Shown here piece after piece: positions 16,836-26,030 of a stretch of 64,000 nt of DNA. The stretch is from Paenibacillus anaericanus. Lineage in GTDB: Bacteria; Bacillota; Bacilli; Paenibacillales; Paenibacillaceae. The DNA lies in NCBI RefSeq assembly GCF_003994475.1, contig NZ_RZNY01000016.1:1-64000 (forward strand). Direction: 5' to 3'. The position numbers and the translations under genes are program-made. Numbering within the stretch: the first letter of the stretch is position 1; every line of letters begins with the position of its first letter. The notes below the pieces were generated by a model that saw nothing but the letters and a program-made list of their open reading frames with translations, ran no database searches and was not told the DNA's origin.

Positions 16836-18959
16836 CTATTCTCCCCTTCTATTCTTCACCAAATCTGCTGTAGATAGTGCTATTCGATCAGAGATGTTAG
16901 ATAGCTTCATACCCCAGACCTTAGATTCATCCGTCAGCTTGAAACCACGATCATTACGGAGTTGTTTCATCATTATCACTTGATCCGTTAGTTTCGCGTA
17001 CCTTAGATAGATTTCCTCTCCTGTCGAAACTACTAACATTACCTTATCGAGGTCATTATCCCTCTCTAATCTCATCGCGAGCAGCGTTAGGTTTCGCAAG
17101 ACGGCACTTTGTATCTCCCGATCGAAACGATCCATATAGGCCACATGCTCCAGAGTTGGTATAGCTCTCATATCCCCTTTTAATGCTAATATGGTGCCAA
17201 GCGCCAACCATAAATCAGGATTCGTAGTGTCATAGTATATCCCTTTCATCAAGATTAGATTTGCTGTAGCAGAATTGGACATGCCAGCCAGAGCCATTCG
17301 TGCAGAGGTCCGAGACTGATTGAGCGCTAGGGAGCGTTTAAGTAATGAAACGGATTCCATTGGAGTTACATTCTTTCCAGGCTGGCTTGCGAGTGAGTAC
17401 AATCTCAAACTTTCGGCATGTGTAAATCCTTTCAAACTTATGAGTAAAAGTAATACCGCAACGAGTCCATACAATATACGCATTGTTTTTAGTCCGACAG
17501 AATGAATCATCCGATCTCGTATTTTCACGTCTATCGGCTCGTGAAGCCCTAGCCCTGCTATCCAAATCATAAGAATCCAACTCAATCCATAACTCATATC
17601 GAAATCAATTGCACTATGTAGAATCAGTACGACGAAAGATGGAAGCAATGCACTGCGTAACTTAATTAAGCCAACTAGCATTGAAATTAGTCCCAACAGT
17701 AGGATCATGAGCCCCACCGCCCCGAGATCTAGAAGCAAGTCTAAATATCCACTATGAACTTCAGTACCAACATATGGCATGCTTTGGACCTTGCGAAATA
17801 ATATACGCCAGGCATCCCCCCCATAACCGATCCACGGTGAATCCATATACAAATCCGATGCATCTCCATACATTGTCGCACGAGCAGTAAGAGTACCTAA
17901 ACGAAATAACCTATCCATAAGACCAGCATATGTAATCAGAGCACCAATAGTAAGTAAACATGCTGCACCATAAAAGTATGCTACTAGATTGCCTGGGGTC
18001 CAGCCCCACCAGCTGTCCATCCATTTTACGGCTAATCTAGACAACAGTAATGCTACAACCATTACTGCTACTAGCGAAATCAATCCAGGCAACGGGGATG
18101 GAGCCAGTTTGGCATGGACAAGCTGACGTGCACAAAAAGCTGCTGCAGAGACAATTATCCCAGATTGAAGCAGATAACTTAGACGTATTTTTCCACGCAA
18201 CAAGAACCAACCGGCGATCCAGCCCACGCCAGCTGCTGCATAAGCCCCGCGTGACTCTGACAATAGAAGACATAACGCAATAAGTAGTGCTAGAGCTGCA
18301 GTTCCATATCCTTGTAGCTGCACCTTTCGTGATTTATCCGTACCCGATAATGAGGCAAGCGCCATCAAACGTTCCAGCAGAAATGCTGCCATTATCGCTC
18401 CAAACGTATTGGGATACTGCAAGAGACCACCGAGCCGTGCTCCCGCTGCTGCTATTTCTCCATCTCCTGTGCGCAGGACAACATGTGGAAAAACCACTAC
18501 ACCATACAGAGTAGATAGCGCAGAAATCGTAAGCAGCGAGGCCATAGCCACCCAGCCTACTTTTAACCAATGACGGCCTCGTTTTTCCCTACTGACTCTA
18601 AATAACGCCATACCGAATACACCATAAAATAACCAACGAAACAAAGCCTCATAAGTAGATTGATAGGACAGAGGACCAATAGCTAAGTGAATACCATATA
18701 AACCAGCAATAATAAAAGGACATATCCATATCCAAAGAAAATTACGGAATAATGAAACTTTCCAGGATAAAAGAGTGATGGAGGTCTCTCCCCGTAGATT
18801 GATAGCGATAGCTACTGCCGTGATAACCAGCCATACTGAGATAAGCAGCAATGTAAACAGCGAATCCGTGTAGAACATTCCGTTATTAAAAATGACAAGT
18901 AGCCCTGTACTCACAACACCAACGATTCTCAATTTGCTGATTTTTCCTAGCATGCGCAC
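16836..18959 (-). CDS. O-antigen ligase-like membrane protein with C-terminal TPR-like region
   Basis: A 707-residue protein. The start is GTG 18959, six bases after GGGAGGGGAG; the frame opens at 19013 but without a site. About 12-13 membrane helices fill residues 5-520, with a Wzy_C/O-antigen-ligase-like core (LLSESRGAYAAAGV and the periplasmic loop GYGGDAWRILF ... VHSGYLDLLLDLG). The C-terminal 180 residues are helical and soluble with TPR-like features (NPDLWLALGTILALKGD). Such proteins join or export surface glycans or teichoic-type polymers. It stands alone, without glycosyltransferase genes nearby, so its substrate is open. Confidence 0.75.
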   Translation of the reverse strand: MRMLGKISKLRIVGVVSTGLLVIFNNGMFYTDSLFTLLLISVWLVITAVAIAINLRGETSITLLSWKVSLFRNFLWIWICPFIIAGLYGIHLAIGPLSYQSTYEALFRWLFYGVFGMALFRVSREKRGRHWLKVGWVAMASLLTISALSTLYGVVVFPHVVLRTGDGEIAAAGARLGGLLQYPNTFGAIMAAFLLERLMALASLSGTDKSRKVQLQGYGTAALALLIALCLLLSESRGAYAAAGVGWIAGWFLLRGKIRLSYLLQSGIIVSAAAFCARQLVHAKLAPSPLPGLISLVAVMVVALLLSRLAVKWMDSWWGWTPGNLVAYFYGAACLLTIGALITYAGLMDRLFRLGTLTARATMYGDASDLYMDSPWIGYGGDAWRILFRKVQSMPYVGTEVHSGYLDLLLDLGAVGLMILLLGLISMLVGLIKLRSALLPSFVVLILHSAIDFDMSYGLSWILMIWIAGLGLHEPIDVKIRDRMIHSVGLKTMRILYGLVAVLLLLISLKGFTHAESLRLYSLASQPGKNVTPMESVSLLKRSLALNQSRTSARMALAGMSNSATANLILMKGIYYDTTNPDLWLALGTILALKGDMRAIPTLEHVAYMDRFDREIQSAVLRNLTLLAMRLERDNDLDKVMLVVSTGEEIYLRYAKLTDQVIMMKQLRNDRGFKLTDESKVWGMKLSNISDRIALSTADLVKNRRGE

Positions 18960-18996
18960 AGATATCTCCCCTCCCAATCTCCTTAGTCCAACAACC

Positions 18997-19025
18997 AAAA
19001 AAGGCCAACACATTAAGTGTTGACC
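18997..19025 (-). terminator. Terminator after the methyltransferase gene
   Basis: On the minus strand GGTCAACAC, a five-base loop and GTGTTGGCC are followed by TTTTTT. It overlaps the unused upstream extension of the O-antigen-ligase-like frame, which supports the shorter start of that gene. Confidence 0.85.
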
Positions 19026-19053
19026 TCAGTCATTCGCTTCAAACCATAGTATT

Positions 19054-20232
19054 CTAAGGATTTAGGGGAGACTCTGGTAACAAGTCGCGGCAAGCACGTT
19101 CTAAATAGGGAGCAGCATTCAAAAAGTCGCGAAACGCCGTATACTCCCGCCATAAAGTAACTGTATCACCACCAGGAGCTTTCACTGCCCGAATTAGAAT
19201 ATTCTTTGGTGTATGCTCCATATCGATAAACTCCAAGAGTTGAGTCTTATAGCCCATCAAATCCAGCAATTTGGACCGAATCGCATCGGTAGCAAGTGCT
19301 GAGAATCGTTCTTTAAGAATTCCATGTGACAACAGTGGTTCCATTACAGGACTGTTCACCTGTGCGAATAATTCATGTTGGCAACAAGGCACGGATAAAA
19401 TAACGGAGGCATTCCAACGGACTGCCTTTTCCAGAGCGGCATCTGTTGCTGTATCACATGCATGCAAAGTAACCACCATATCGACTTGACTTAATTCATC
19501 ATAGTCCGCAATGTCGCCGACAAGGAACTCCAAATCGTGATAATGCAACGATTTCGCCAGCATTCTGCAGTGTTCGATAACATCTGCTTTCAAATCTAGG
19601 CCGACAATTTTCAGCTTTCTCCGCTGCTCCACCGACAAATAATGATACAATGCAAACGTCAAATACGATTTACCACAGCCGAAATCGAGTATGGTCAGGG
19701 TCCGATCTGAAGGAAGATGAGGGAGCACATCCTGAACCATTTCAAGAAAACGATTGATCTGTTTGAATTTATCATATTTCTTGGCCAGTACCTTCCCATC
19801 CGCATTCATAATCCCCAGCTCAACAAGGAAAGAAATAGGACGACCTTCCTCCAAAATGTACTGTTTTTGGCGGTTATGCGTTAATGCAACTAATTTTTTG
19901 GTTGGGGATTTCGTCAAGATGGACACCTTATATTTCTTACTGATCAGAACTTGGTAATCTGCTTCTGGCGTGCATATCAAACCTTGCCGGAAGACTCCAT
20001 GAAACAGTTCCATCAGATGATCTTCAAAATTCACCGCAGGAATATTCTCATGTGTTACTTTGTTTGTATAGTGATAAGCAAACTGGTAATGGAGATTTTT
20101 CTTCAATTCCACAGGTTTGATTACCACTTTAGTATAGCTGTTATCCTCCGATTTGCGACGCTGACTAAGCGTGGCAGAAATCAAAGTTCCCTGCTCCGCC
20201 AATTGGTGTATAAGATTTCTTAGTGATTCCAT
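19054..20232 (-). CDS. Class I SAM-dependent methyltransferase (Methyltransf_32 type)
   Basis: A 392-residue protein. The SAM-binding motif I is LTILDFGCGKSYLTFALYHYL (about 184-204), followed by KIVGLDLKADVIEHC (motif II) and LVGDIADYD (motif III). The later VTLHACDTATDAAL and SVPCCQHEL motifs are characteristic of the Methyltransf_32 family. The N-terminal 170 residues form an extra domain. The family acts on RNA or small molecules in a few cases, and I cannot assign the substrate here. It is followed by the terminator at 18997-19025. Confidence 0.8.
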   Translation of the reverse strand: MESLRNLIHQLAEQGTLISATLSQRRKSEDNSYTKVVIKPVELKKNLHYQFAYHYTNKVTHENIPAVNFEDHLMELFHGVFRQGLICTPEADYQVLISKKYKVSILTKSPTKKLVALTHNRQKQYILEEGRPISFLVELGIMNADGKVLAKKYDKFKQINRFLEMVQDVLPHLPSDRTLTILDFGCGKSYLTFALYHYLSVEQRRKLKIVGLDLKADVIEHCRMLAKSLHYHDLEFLVGDIADYDELSQVDMVVTLHACDTATDAALEKAVRWNASVILSVPCCQHELFAQVNSPVMEPLLSHGILKERFSALATDAIRSKLLDLMGYKTQLLEFIDMEHTPKNILIRAVKAPGGDTVTLWREYTAFRDFLNAAPYLERACRDLLPESPLNP

Positions 20233-20278
20233 AAACTAGACAGCTCGCTTTCATTACTAATATTAGAATTATTACTTA

Positions 20279-20941
20279 TTAAATTTCACTGTATAAGAAC
20301 CGGCTTTGTAGTTCCGCCAGGCCTTCCATGACTTCACTCAAAGGCAGTCCTCCTTGCTCTAAAATTTGAGGTTCAAGTACTAACAGCCGATCGTAAAATG
20401 CAATTCCTTCATCGAGAGGAATCGCTTCATCATGTAAGAGCCGAAATAATACGTTCTCAGCCTGATCAAACCGTCCCTCATACTCTTCGAACCTAAACAG
20501 AAGTCGTTCTGTATCCGTAGGTAGACGATAACCTTTTAAATGTAATAGTAGCTCCTTAACCTCTTCGTTCAAATTCCATAACGAGCGATCGGCACCATTC
20601 ATAGCCGCAGTCAGATATAAGTGGAGCGACTTCATAAAGCAGATTATTCCTTCATTATGCTGCCCCATGGCATAATAAATACTAGCCTCTTCCTTGAGTA
20701 GATAGGCTAGGCTCTGTAATTTATCAGCTTCAATTTCCCCACTACTGCGAAACATTTCTGTTATATCCCTTGCAGAGAGAGCGCGTAGCAAGTTTGAATT
20801 GAGACGAAATTGTTTTTTATACAGATCATCGATCTCCCACAGGGCCTCTATAAATTTACGCTCCTGCTTCAAACCAAACACTTTCCCTATCATCTCTGTC
20901 ATTTCTTCAATCATGCGGACCAGATAATCTCTTCGTAACAT
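20279..20941 (-). CDS. DUF6483-type helical protein
   Basis: A 220-residue all-helical soluble protein beginning MLRRDYLVRMIEEMTEMIGKVFGL. The TPR-like part (GQHNEGIICFMKSLHLYL, and AENVLFRLLHDEAIP) fits the DUF6483 family of Bacillota, function unknown. It lies 46 bases upstream of the methyltransferase on the same strand and may be co-transcribed with it. Confidence 0.65.
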   Translation of the reverse strand: MLRRDYLVRMIEEMTEMIGKVFGLKQERKFIEALWEIDDLYKKQFRLNSNLLRALSARDITEMFRSSGEIEADKLQSLAYLLKEEASIYYAMGQHNEGIICFMKSLHLYLTAAMNGADRSLWNLNEEVKELLLHLKGYRLPTDTERLLFRFEEYEGRFDQAENVLFRLLHDEAIPLDEGIAFYDRLLVLEPQILEQGGLPLSEVMEGLAELQSRFLYSEI

Positions 20942-21061
20942 AACGTTCCAGCCCTTTCCTACGGAAGCGACAGACGACTCCGTTTGTTCACTCTTTGTAG
21001 AGGTTGTTCAAAAAGCGTGCTTAGAATCAAATTTTACTGCCTAATGTGTTAAAACGCAAAG

Positions 21062-21096
21062 AAAACGGAGTTTCCTAGTAGGACCCTCCGCTTTTT
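21062..21096 (-). terminator. Terminator after the alpha/beta hydrolase gene
   Basis: Near-perfect arms around CGGAG/CTCCG and TCCTA/TAGGA form a stem of about 15 bases, with AT-rich flanks. The minus strand carries TTTTCTTT after the stem. Confidence 0.65.
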
Positions 21097-21117
21097 TCCA
21101 ATTTCACCACACAGTAA

Positions 21118-21918
21118 TTAGTGTTCTGCTTTATCCATTTTCCGCAAGAAATCTAGAATAACTGCAACAAGTTGATCAGGAGCTTCATACATACTCATAT
21201 GGCCCGCTCCCTTAATGACTGCCTTCATTACGTTGTCCCCTTCGGTCGTGAATAACCGCTCTAACGGGATGATTTGATCACTCTCCCCAGCAACCAGGAG
21301 AAGAGGTAGTGTAGTTGAAGACATCACATCTCTGCGATCAATTCGTTCACGCATACTGAGTGCAGCACCAGATGCCCCTTGTGGTGGCGTCTTATACCCA
21401 ATCTCTTTCACCCTGTTGACTTCCTCTGTCAGCGTGTCGACATTTTCTGGGGCAAATAATCCAGGTACTAGACCTTCTATAAACGAGGTAATCCCTTCGG
21501 ATCCGATGGTCGAAACTGCCTTAAGCCGCTTTTCCTTCGCTTCCTCACTATCCGGATAACCTGTTGAATGAATCAGCCCAAAGCCGTTCAATCGAAATGC
21601 GTAACGCTGAGCCAGTGACAAAGCAACATAACCACCCATGGAGTGACCTAGAAGGGTGTATTTCTCAATCCCCAACTCCTCCATCAATCCAACGATATCA
21701 TCAGCCATTTGTTCTATTGTGTAAGCACCCATTGGTGCATCAGTGGAACCATGTCCTCGAAGATCTGGGCAGATGACCCGATATTGTTCCGCTAGTAGCG
21801 GCTGAACCTTCTCCCAATACGCGGAACTACCACAGAAACCATGAAGTAGCACAACTGTTTCACCCTCGCCTTGTTCTTGGTACGCTATTGTCGTGCCGTT
21901 TACTACTTTGTTATCCAC
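21118..21918 (-). CDS. Alpha/beta hydrolase
   Basis: A 266-residue hydrolase of the alpha/beta fold. The oxyanion region is VVLLHGFCGSSAYW (27-40), the nucleophile elbow is GHSMGG (Ser about 94), the acid is in LLLVAGESDQIIP and the His in IKGAGHMSMYEAP. The helical lid lies between residues 125 and 200. The sequence is of the broad esterase/haloperoxidase-like group; the substrate is unknown. It is a single gene with its own terminator. Confidence 0.85.
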   Translation of the reverse strand: MDNKVVNGTTIAYQEQGEGETVVLLHGFCGSSAYWEKVQPLLAEQYRVICPDLRGHGSTDAPMGAYTIEQMADDIVGLMEELGIEKYTLLGHSMGGYVALSLAQRYAFRLNGFGLIHSTGYPDSEEAKEKRLKAVSTIGSEGITSFIEGLVPGLFAPENVDTLTEEVNRVKEIGYKTPPQGASGAALSMRERIDRRDVMSSTTLPLLLVAGESDQIIPLERLFTTEGDNVMKAVIKGAGHMSMYEAPDQLVAVILDFLRKMDKAEH

Positions 21919-21990
21919 AGTAATCCCTTCCTCTCCACTTATGTATTGGATTCATCTTTATTATTAAACCAACTCTGGTATCTTGAAACC

Positions 21991-22566
21991 TTAATCTTGC
22001 TTATTTCCAGTGATCCCCTGACAATCTGGCATAAACACCTTAGCCGCAGCCCTGACAATTTCATCCGCCATTAGCATCACAGAATATAATGAAGTCATTT
22101 GAAGAGTTGAATATGGTTTGGGACCCTTCAAATTCACCACACCTGCTATACTATAATGTCCAACAGCAGGAAGATCTCCTCTGACTGATTGCGCCGGCAA
22201 TAGCGGTTTTCCTGATACCAAATAACAACCTACCGAAGCAGTAGATCCTAGACAAGCATCCATCGCCACGATGATATTTCCCTTAGGAATCTCAGCCAGT
22301 CTTACTTCCAAATTGTTGGCATCACAAGGCTGCCGCAGTGAACCGATCACACTCCCCCATCCGCATTCCTCCAAACGGCTGCCTACGAGTGGACCTAGGG
22401 CATCTCCAGTTGATCGATCCGTACCAATGCATAAGAAAGTGATGTCCTGCTTACCATGCCTATTTAAGATTTCCTGAAAAAAGCTGACCAACTCGCTTCC
22501 GCTAATCTTCCTCACCTCTTGGTCAGAAAACGGCAGAGCCTTATCTTTGGATGTCTCTACTCCCAT
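21991..22566 (-). CDS. yyaC: Spore protease YyaC
   Basis: A 191-residue protein of the YyaC/DUF1256 family, related in fold to the germination protease GPR. Conserved stretches are ITFLCIGTDRSTGDALGPLVG, LAEIPKGNIIVAMDACLG, VGHYSIAGVVN and LQMTSLYSVMLMADEI. Members are found in endospore formers and are annotated as spore proteases, which supports a spore-forming host. It is upstream of the alpha/beta hydrolase on the same strand with a 72-base gap. Confidence 0.88.
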   Translation of the reverse strand: MGVETSKDKALPFSDQEVRKISGSELVSFFQEILNRHGKQDITFLCIGTDRSTGDALGPLVGSRLEECGWGSVIGSLRQPCDANNLEVRLAEIPKGNIIVAMDACLGSTASVGCYLVSGKPLLPAQSVRGDLPAVGHYSIAGVVNLKGPKPYSTLQMTSLYSVMLMADEIVRAAAKVFMPDCQGITGNKQD

Positions 22567-22704
22567 TAGCTAACCTCCGGATAACCAATTTTCATCATAT
22601 AATCAAATTGTACCTTATCCTTACCACTCACGACAAAACATAGTTTACACTGTCTTGACGTGATACAATACATATTAATGTCTATTGAAGAAAGGATGAA
22701 ATTT

Positions 22705-22932
22705 ATGAAGGATCTGTCGCAAAAAACTCAAGAAAACGTTGAATATATGATCGAAGAAATCAAAACGAAGTTAAGAATGGCCACTGGAGCTGCAATGTTA
22801 GCCTCCGCCTTTAATGTGGATCAGTACGATGATATTTTCGATGTGTATGATATCGTCATGAGCAAAGAAAGACTCAGCATTTCCGAAGTGGAAGCTCTAG
22901 CTATGGAACTTGGAAAGCTACGTAGTAAATAA
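22705..22932 (+). CDS. DUF1128 family protein (YfkK-like)
   Basis: A 75-residue acidic helical protein starting at ATG 22705 (MKDLSQKTQENVEYMIEEI) seven bases after AAAGGAT; upstream in-frame codons lack a site. The sequence resembles B. subtilis YfkK (DUF1128), conserved in Bacillota with no assigned role. It is transcribed alone, divergent from yyaC and closed by a strong terminator. Confidence 0.8.
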   Translation: MKDLSQKTQENVEYMIEEIKTKLRMATGAAMLASAFNVDQYDDIFDVYDIVMSKERLSISEVEALAMELGKLRSK

Positions 22933-22960
22933 AAGATTATGTCTACTAAACTCATCAAAA

Positions 22961-23007
22961 AAAGAGTCCAGCTTATGGAGGCACTTACCTTCATAGCTGG
23001 ACTCTTT
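22961..23007. terminator. Bidirectional terminator between the DUF1128 and pirin genes
   Basis: AAAGAGTCCAGCT and AGCTGGACTCTTT form a 13-base stem with additional pairing in the loop and A/T runs on both sides, between convergent genes. Confidence 0.85.
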
Positions 23008-23038
23008 AGCGTGATTTTATTATCTAAACCTTAGGAAA

Positions 23039-23758
23039 TTAGGGTAAGTCGATAATGATTATTTCTGCTGATTCACCTGAACCTGTACTACGAATGATTA
23101 AATCATCTGTGTTTTTGATTCTAGCCGTATCCCCAGGATTAAGAGAGAATTTCTGGGTTTCAGCATGTAAATCTACATGTCCTGATAAGAGGAATAAATG
23201 AGTACGCCGCTTTCCACACCCGGCAATGTTCAACTCTTTGCCCGATTCCAAAATCGGTACATATATATTTATGTCCTGATTCAGCCTCAAGCTATTATCA
23301 TTTACCTTGCCTGAGACAAGCGGCTTCAGTTCTCCCATTCGCTCTTCCTGTGAGTAGGAACGACTGTCCCAAGCTGGAAGCAGATCCCTCTGTGATGGAA
23401 GAAACCACATTTGTATGAAACGAACTGGATGATGCTCTGAGGGATTACTCTCGGAATGTGAGATTCCTGTCCCCGCACTCATCACTTGAAGAGATCCAGT
23501 CTCTAAATCTTGCGTATTTCCCCTATCATCCCCGTGTCGAAGCGTCCCCGATACTACATAAGTAACGATCTCTAAATCATGATGGGGGTGTGCCTTAATA
23601 CCTTCACCAGGTGCTACAATATTGTCGTTAAGAGCCAACAGGCAGCCGAAGTGAGTGTTACTCGGATCGTCATAATCTGAAAAGGAAAAGCTGAGTTCGC
23701 TATGAATAGGACCTTTACAGGAAGTATGACGCTCTTCCGATGCGACCACTTTAATCAT
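23039..23758 (-). CDS. Pirin family protein (YhaK-like bicupin)
   Basis: A 239-residue bicupin starting at ATG 23758 (MIKVVASEERH) behind GAGGAG. The pirin metal site is visible as KAHPHHDLEIVTYV, with GTGISHSESNPSEHHPVRFIQMW downstream. Pirins of this type are quercetinases or redox-sensitive metalloproteins; E. coli YhaK and YhhW are the closest described types. The activity is not predictable from sequence. Confidence 0.85.
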   Translation of the reverse strand: MIKVVASEERHTSCKGPIHSELSFSFSDYDDPSNTHFGCLLALNDNIVAPGEGIKAHPHHDLEIVTYVVSGTLRHGDDRGNTQDLETGSLQVMSAGTGISHSESNPSEHHPVRFIQMWFLPSQRDLLPAWDSRSYSQEERMGELKPLVSGKVNDNSLRLNQDINIYVPILESGKELNIAGCGKRRTHLFLLSGHVDLHAETQKFSLNPGDTARIKNTDDLIIRSTGSGESAEIIIIDLP

Positions 23759-23853
23759 AGTAGTTCTCCTCACTTTCTACAGATGCTTTCCGTTATTTGA
23801 TTATTTCTTACCCTCATCTCATAAGTATTAATCAAATAATTTCTCTTCAGCAG

Positions 23854-24861
23854 TTAGGCCCATTCCTCTAAAGAAAAGGATGCTGTGGCATGCCCGACTT
23901 CCCGACCAGCATCATTTGTTATCGGAGTAGAGAACACCTCTCGTAACTTCTGTATCGTTTCTTGGTTCTCATAACCAAGCTGCTGCAGAATTTCCAGAAC
24001 GATCATTCCCCATTCCTCCTCGGAGCCGTCTGACACCTTGAAGGTAATACCCAAGCGTTCCTTCCGCAGAGCAAAAGCATATACCCCCTTGAAACCACCT
24101 TTGGCGATAATATTAGGGTCTTCCAATATAATGGAGTCCACTTTACCGCGTCCAGCTACTAAATGAGGATATTGATTCATTGTGGCTGTTATCGTTCTCA
24201 CTGCCTTGGCGGTTGCCGGATCAGCAATCTTATCAGGACAAGCCAGCTTCATATACGCAGTTGCAAGTGCGGACAATGGTAGAGCAAACACAGGAAATCC
24301 GCATCCATCTACCCCGCGGCCAATATTCTCAACTTGGAGCTCACTCAACTCAGCAAGTGTATTCACAATTTCTTGTTGGACCGGATGAGTAGGGTCATCA
24401 TAACCATCTAAAGGATAGCCCATCATCTTACAGTAAGCTAATACCCCTAAGTGTTTACCCGCACAGTTGTGATACAGCCGCCTGCGCCCTCCTCCGTTAC
24501 GGAGTAATTTTTCCCTCGAGTTTCTGTCTAGAGGTAAGCTTGGTGCACATACCAACTCTTCCTCTTCTACACCTATTTTTGAGATCAAAGAGTTTAATGT
24601 CGCAACATGCTCTTCTTCCGCCCGATGAGAAGCGGCCATGACCGCTACTTCGGCTGTAGTTAAACCAAATGATTCTACAATTCCCGCACGGATCCCCGGT
24701 ATCGCTTGAATAGGCTTGGCAGATGAACGGGTAAAAGCTACGTAATGTGGATCTCCAGCATATTTAACTACCCGTCCCTCTTCATTCACTATACTTATAT
24801 GACCGCGATGAACACATTCTAACAGCCCCGCACGGAATTCTTGTATCAATAATGTATCCAT
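23854..24861 (-). CDS. Asparaginase II family protein
   Basis: A 335-residue protein starting at ATG 24861 (MDTLLIQEFRAGLLECVHRG) behind GAGGAG. Conserved family segments are FTRSSAKPIQAIP, MAASHRAEEEHV, NCAGKHLGVLAYCKMMGYP and GRGVDGCGFPVFALP. This is the thermolabile L-asparaginase II type first described in Rhizobium, unrelated in fold to the usual bacterial AnsA/AnsB. It would convert asparagine to aspartate and ammonia. A single gene. Confidence 0.85.
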   Translation of the reverse strand: MDTLLIQEFRAGLLECVHRGHISIVNEEGRVVKYAGDPHYVAFTRSSAKPIQAIPGIRAGIVESFGLTTAEVAVMAASHRAEEEHVATLNSLISKIGVEEEELVCAPSLPLDRNSREKLLRNGGGRRRLYHNCAGKHLGVLAYCKMMGYPLDGYDDPTHPVQQEIVNTLAELSELQVENIGRGVDGCGFPVFALPLSALATAYMKLACPDKIADPATAKAVRTITATMNQYPHLVAGRGKVDSIILEDPNIIAKGGFKGVYAFALRKERLGITFKVSDGSEEEWGMIVLEILQQLGYENQETIQKLREVFSTPITNDAGREVGHATASFSLEEWA

Positions 24862-24991
24862 TATTCTCTCTCTCCTCTGCCTTAGTTCCATCACTACTAT
24901 TTCCATCACTACAGTATAGTACAGTACCCTTTATATGGCTATTGATACAACATAAGAAATACTTTTTCTTTCTTCAGTAATTTGCATCGAT

Positions 24992-25017
24992 GTTTCAGCA
25001 CGTATCCTACTCGTTTA
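24992..25017 (+). promoter_or_regulatory. Weak SigB-like promoter upstream of the YtxH-like gene
   Basis: GTTTCA (24992-24997), 14 bases, then CGTTTA (25012-25017). The -35 and spacing equal those of the rsbV candidate promoter, but the -10 is a poor match to GGGTAT. B. subtilis ytxH is a SigB target, which motivates the call. Confidence 0.25.
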
Positions 25018-25078
25018 TATAGAAGTAAGCAAGACAAACAAAAGAACCAGAATTATCACATATAAGGAGTGATTGATC

Positions 25079-25486
25079 ATGAATAAAACAGAAACGGATT
25101 GTCCAGTACAAAGTGGTTCAACATTCACCAAAGGCCTGCTCATTGGGGGATTACTTGGTGCAGCGGCGGCATTACTTTATGCACCCAAACCAGGTCGTGA
25201 ATTACGCGGTGACATAGCGGATAAAGTTAGTACTGTCACAGACAAGTCCAAAGAAATAGCCTACACTGTTGGAGAAAAAACTGCAGACTTGGCAAAAGAC
25301 GTAACAGCTACAACAACCGACCTTGCAAAAACAGTGAGTTCGGGTGCTGGAGACATTCTGTCCAGTGTAAAGCAAGCTTCTGCTGATGTAGCTAATGATG
25401 TAAAGCAAGCTACATCTGAAATGAGTAAAGAAGCAAAAAAAGCTTCAGATAACGTTGCAGATGATGTGAAAAAAAGTTTGGGTTGA
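25079..25486 (+). CDS. YtxH domain-containing general stress protein
   Basis: A 135-residue protein starting at ATG 25079 behind AAGGAG. A glycine-rich hydrophobic segment (about 18-36: GLLIGGLLGAAAALLYAPKPG) ends in the conserved APKPGRELR motif of YtxH/GvpP-like proteins. The rest is a long amphipathic helix with repeated 11-mer-like Asp/Lys/Ala units (ASADVANDVKQATSEMSKEA), like LEA proteins. B. subtilis YtxH is induced through SigB, and this gene lies 0.5 kb from the sigB operon. Confidence 0.8.
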   Translation: MNKTETDCPVQSGSTFTKGLLIGGLLGAAAALLYAPKPGRELRGDIADKVSTVTDKSKEIAYTVGEKTADLAKDVTATTTDLAKTVSSGAGDILSSVKQASADVANDVKQATSEMSKEAKKASDNVADDVKKSLG

Positions 25487-25563
25487 TGCACATGACAGCA
25501 GAGATCACAGAGATCAACATGAACTCAGAGGATTTATTCCTCTTATAGTTCTCCCAGTTACAA

Positions 25564-25590
25564 TAGCCAGCTCTTCTCTTGGGCTGGCTA
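25564..25590 (+). terminator. Terminator after the YtxH-like gene
   Basis: TAGCCAGC and GCTGGCTA pair around an 11-base loop and are followed by TTTGTT on the plus strand. Confidence 0.75.
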
Positions 25591-25636
25591 TTTGTTATCC
25601 TAGAAATCTGACACTACATAATTAGGAGGTAAGCAT

Positions 25637-25957
25637 TTGGAACCTTTAAAATCATATGATCCAAAGGAACATCCTTTCGAATTAAGGCATGAGGTGAAAC
25701 GTTTAAATAGTCGGTTGGACAGCATTTCTCACCTATTAGAGAAGGCGGAATTCAAAGACATTATCGAAAATTATGCCGATCCAAAAAAGCGATTATTTAC
25801 AAACTTCATGGCTGGGTTATCACGTGGTCTCGGGCTTAGTGTAGGTACCTTCGTCGTACTAGGCCTACTCGGTTGGCTACTTACGCTGTTTGTCGATCTG
25901 CCCATGGTCGGAGATTATATTAAGACTTTGCAAGATTATATCAAAAGCAAGCCTTAA
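25637..25957 (+). CDS. DUF5665 membrane protein
   Basis: A 106-residue protein. The start is TTG 25637, seven bases after AGGAGG. The soluble N-terminal part (HEVKRLNSRLDSISHLLEKAEF) is followed by FTNFMAGLSRGLGLSVGTFVVLG, a membrane segment (about 60-90) and a short C-terminus, as in DUF5665 proteins of unknown function. It lies between the YtxH-like gene and sigB and is convergent with sigB. Confidence 0.7.
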   Translation: MEPLKSYDPKEHPFELRHEVKRLNSRLDSISHLLEKAEFKDIIENYADPKKRLFTNFMAGLSRGLGLSVGTFVVLGLLGWLLTLFVDLPMVGDYIKTLQDYIKSKP

Positions 25958-25988
25958 TATAAAAACAACCTCATATTAACCACAAAAA

Positions 25989-26017
25989 AACCTGAAGCTC
26001 ATAATAAGCTTCAGGTT
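25989..26017. terminator. Bidirectional terminator between the DUF5665 gene and sigB
   Basis: AACCTGAAGC and GCTTCAGGTT form a perfect 10-base stem with a nine-base loop. The A run on the left and T-rich right flank serve both convergent genes, marking the end of the sigB operon. Confidence 0.85.
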
Positions 26018-26030
26018 GTTCTATTCGTAT

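Noticed and set aside
20942..21061. Transposon remnant near AGGTTGTTCAAAAAG
   Set aside because: A similar short string, GAGTTGTTCAAAAAC, occurs at about 48083, but there are no terminal inverted repeats, duplicated target or transposase fragment.
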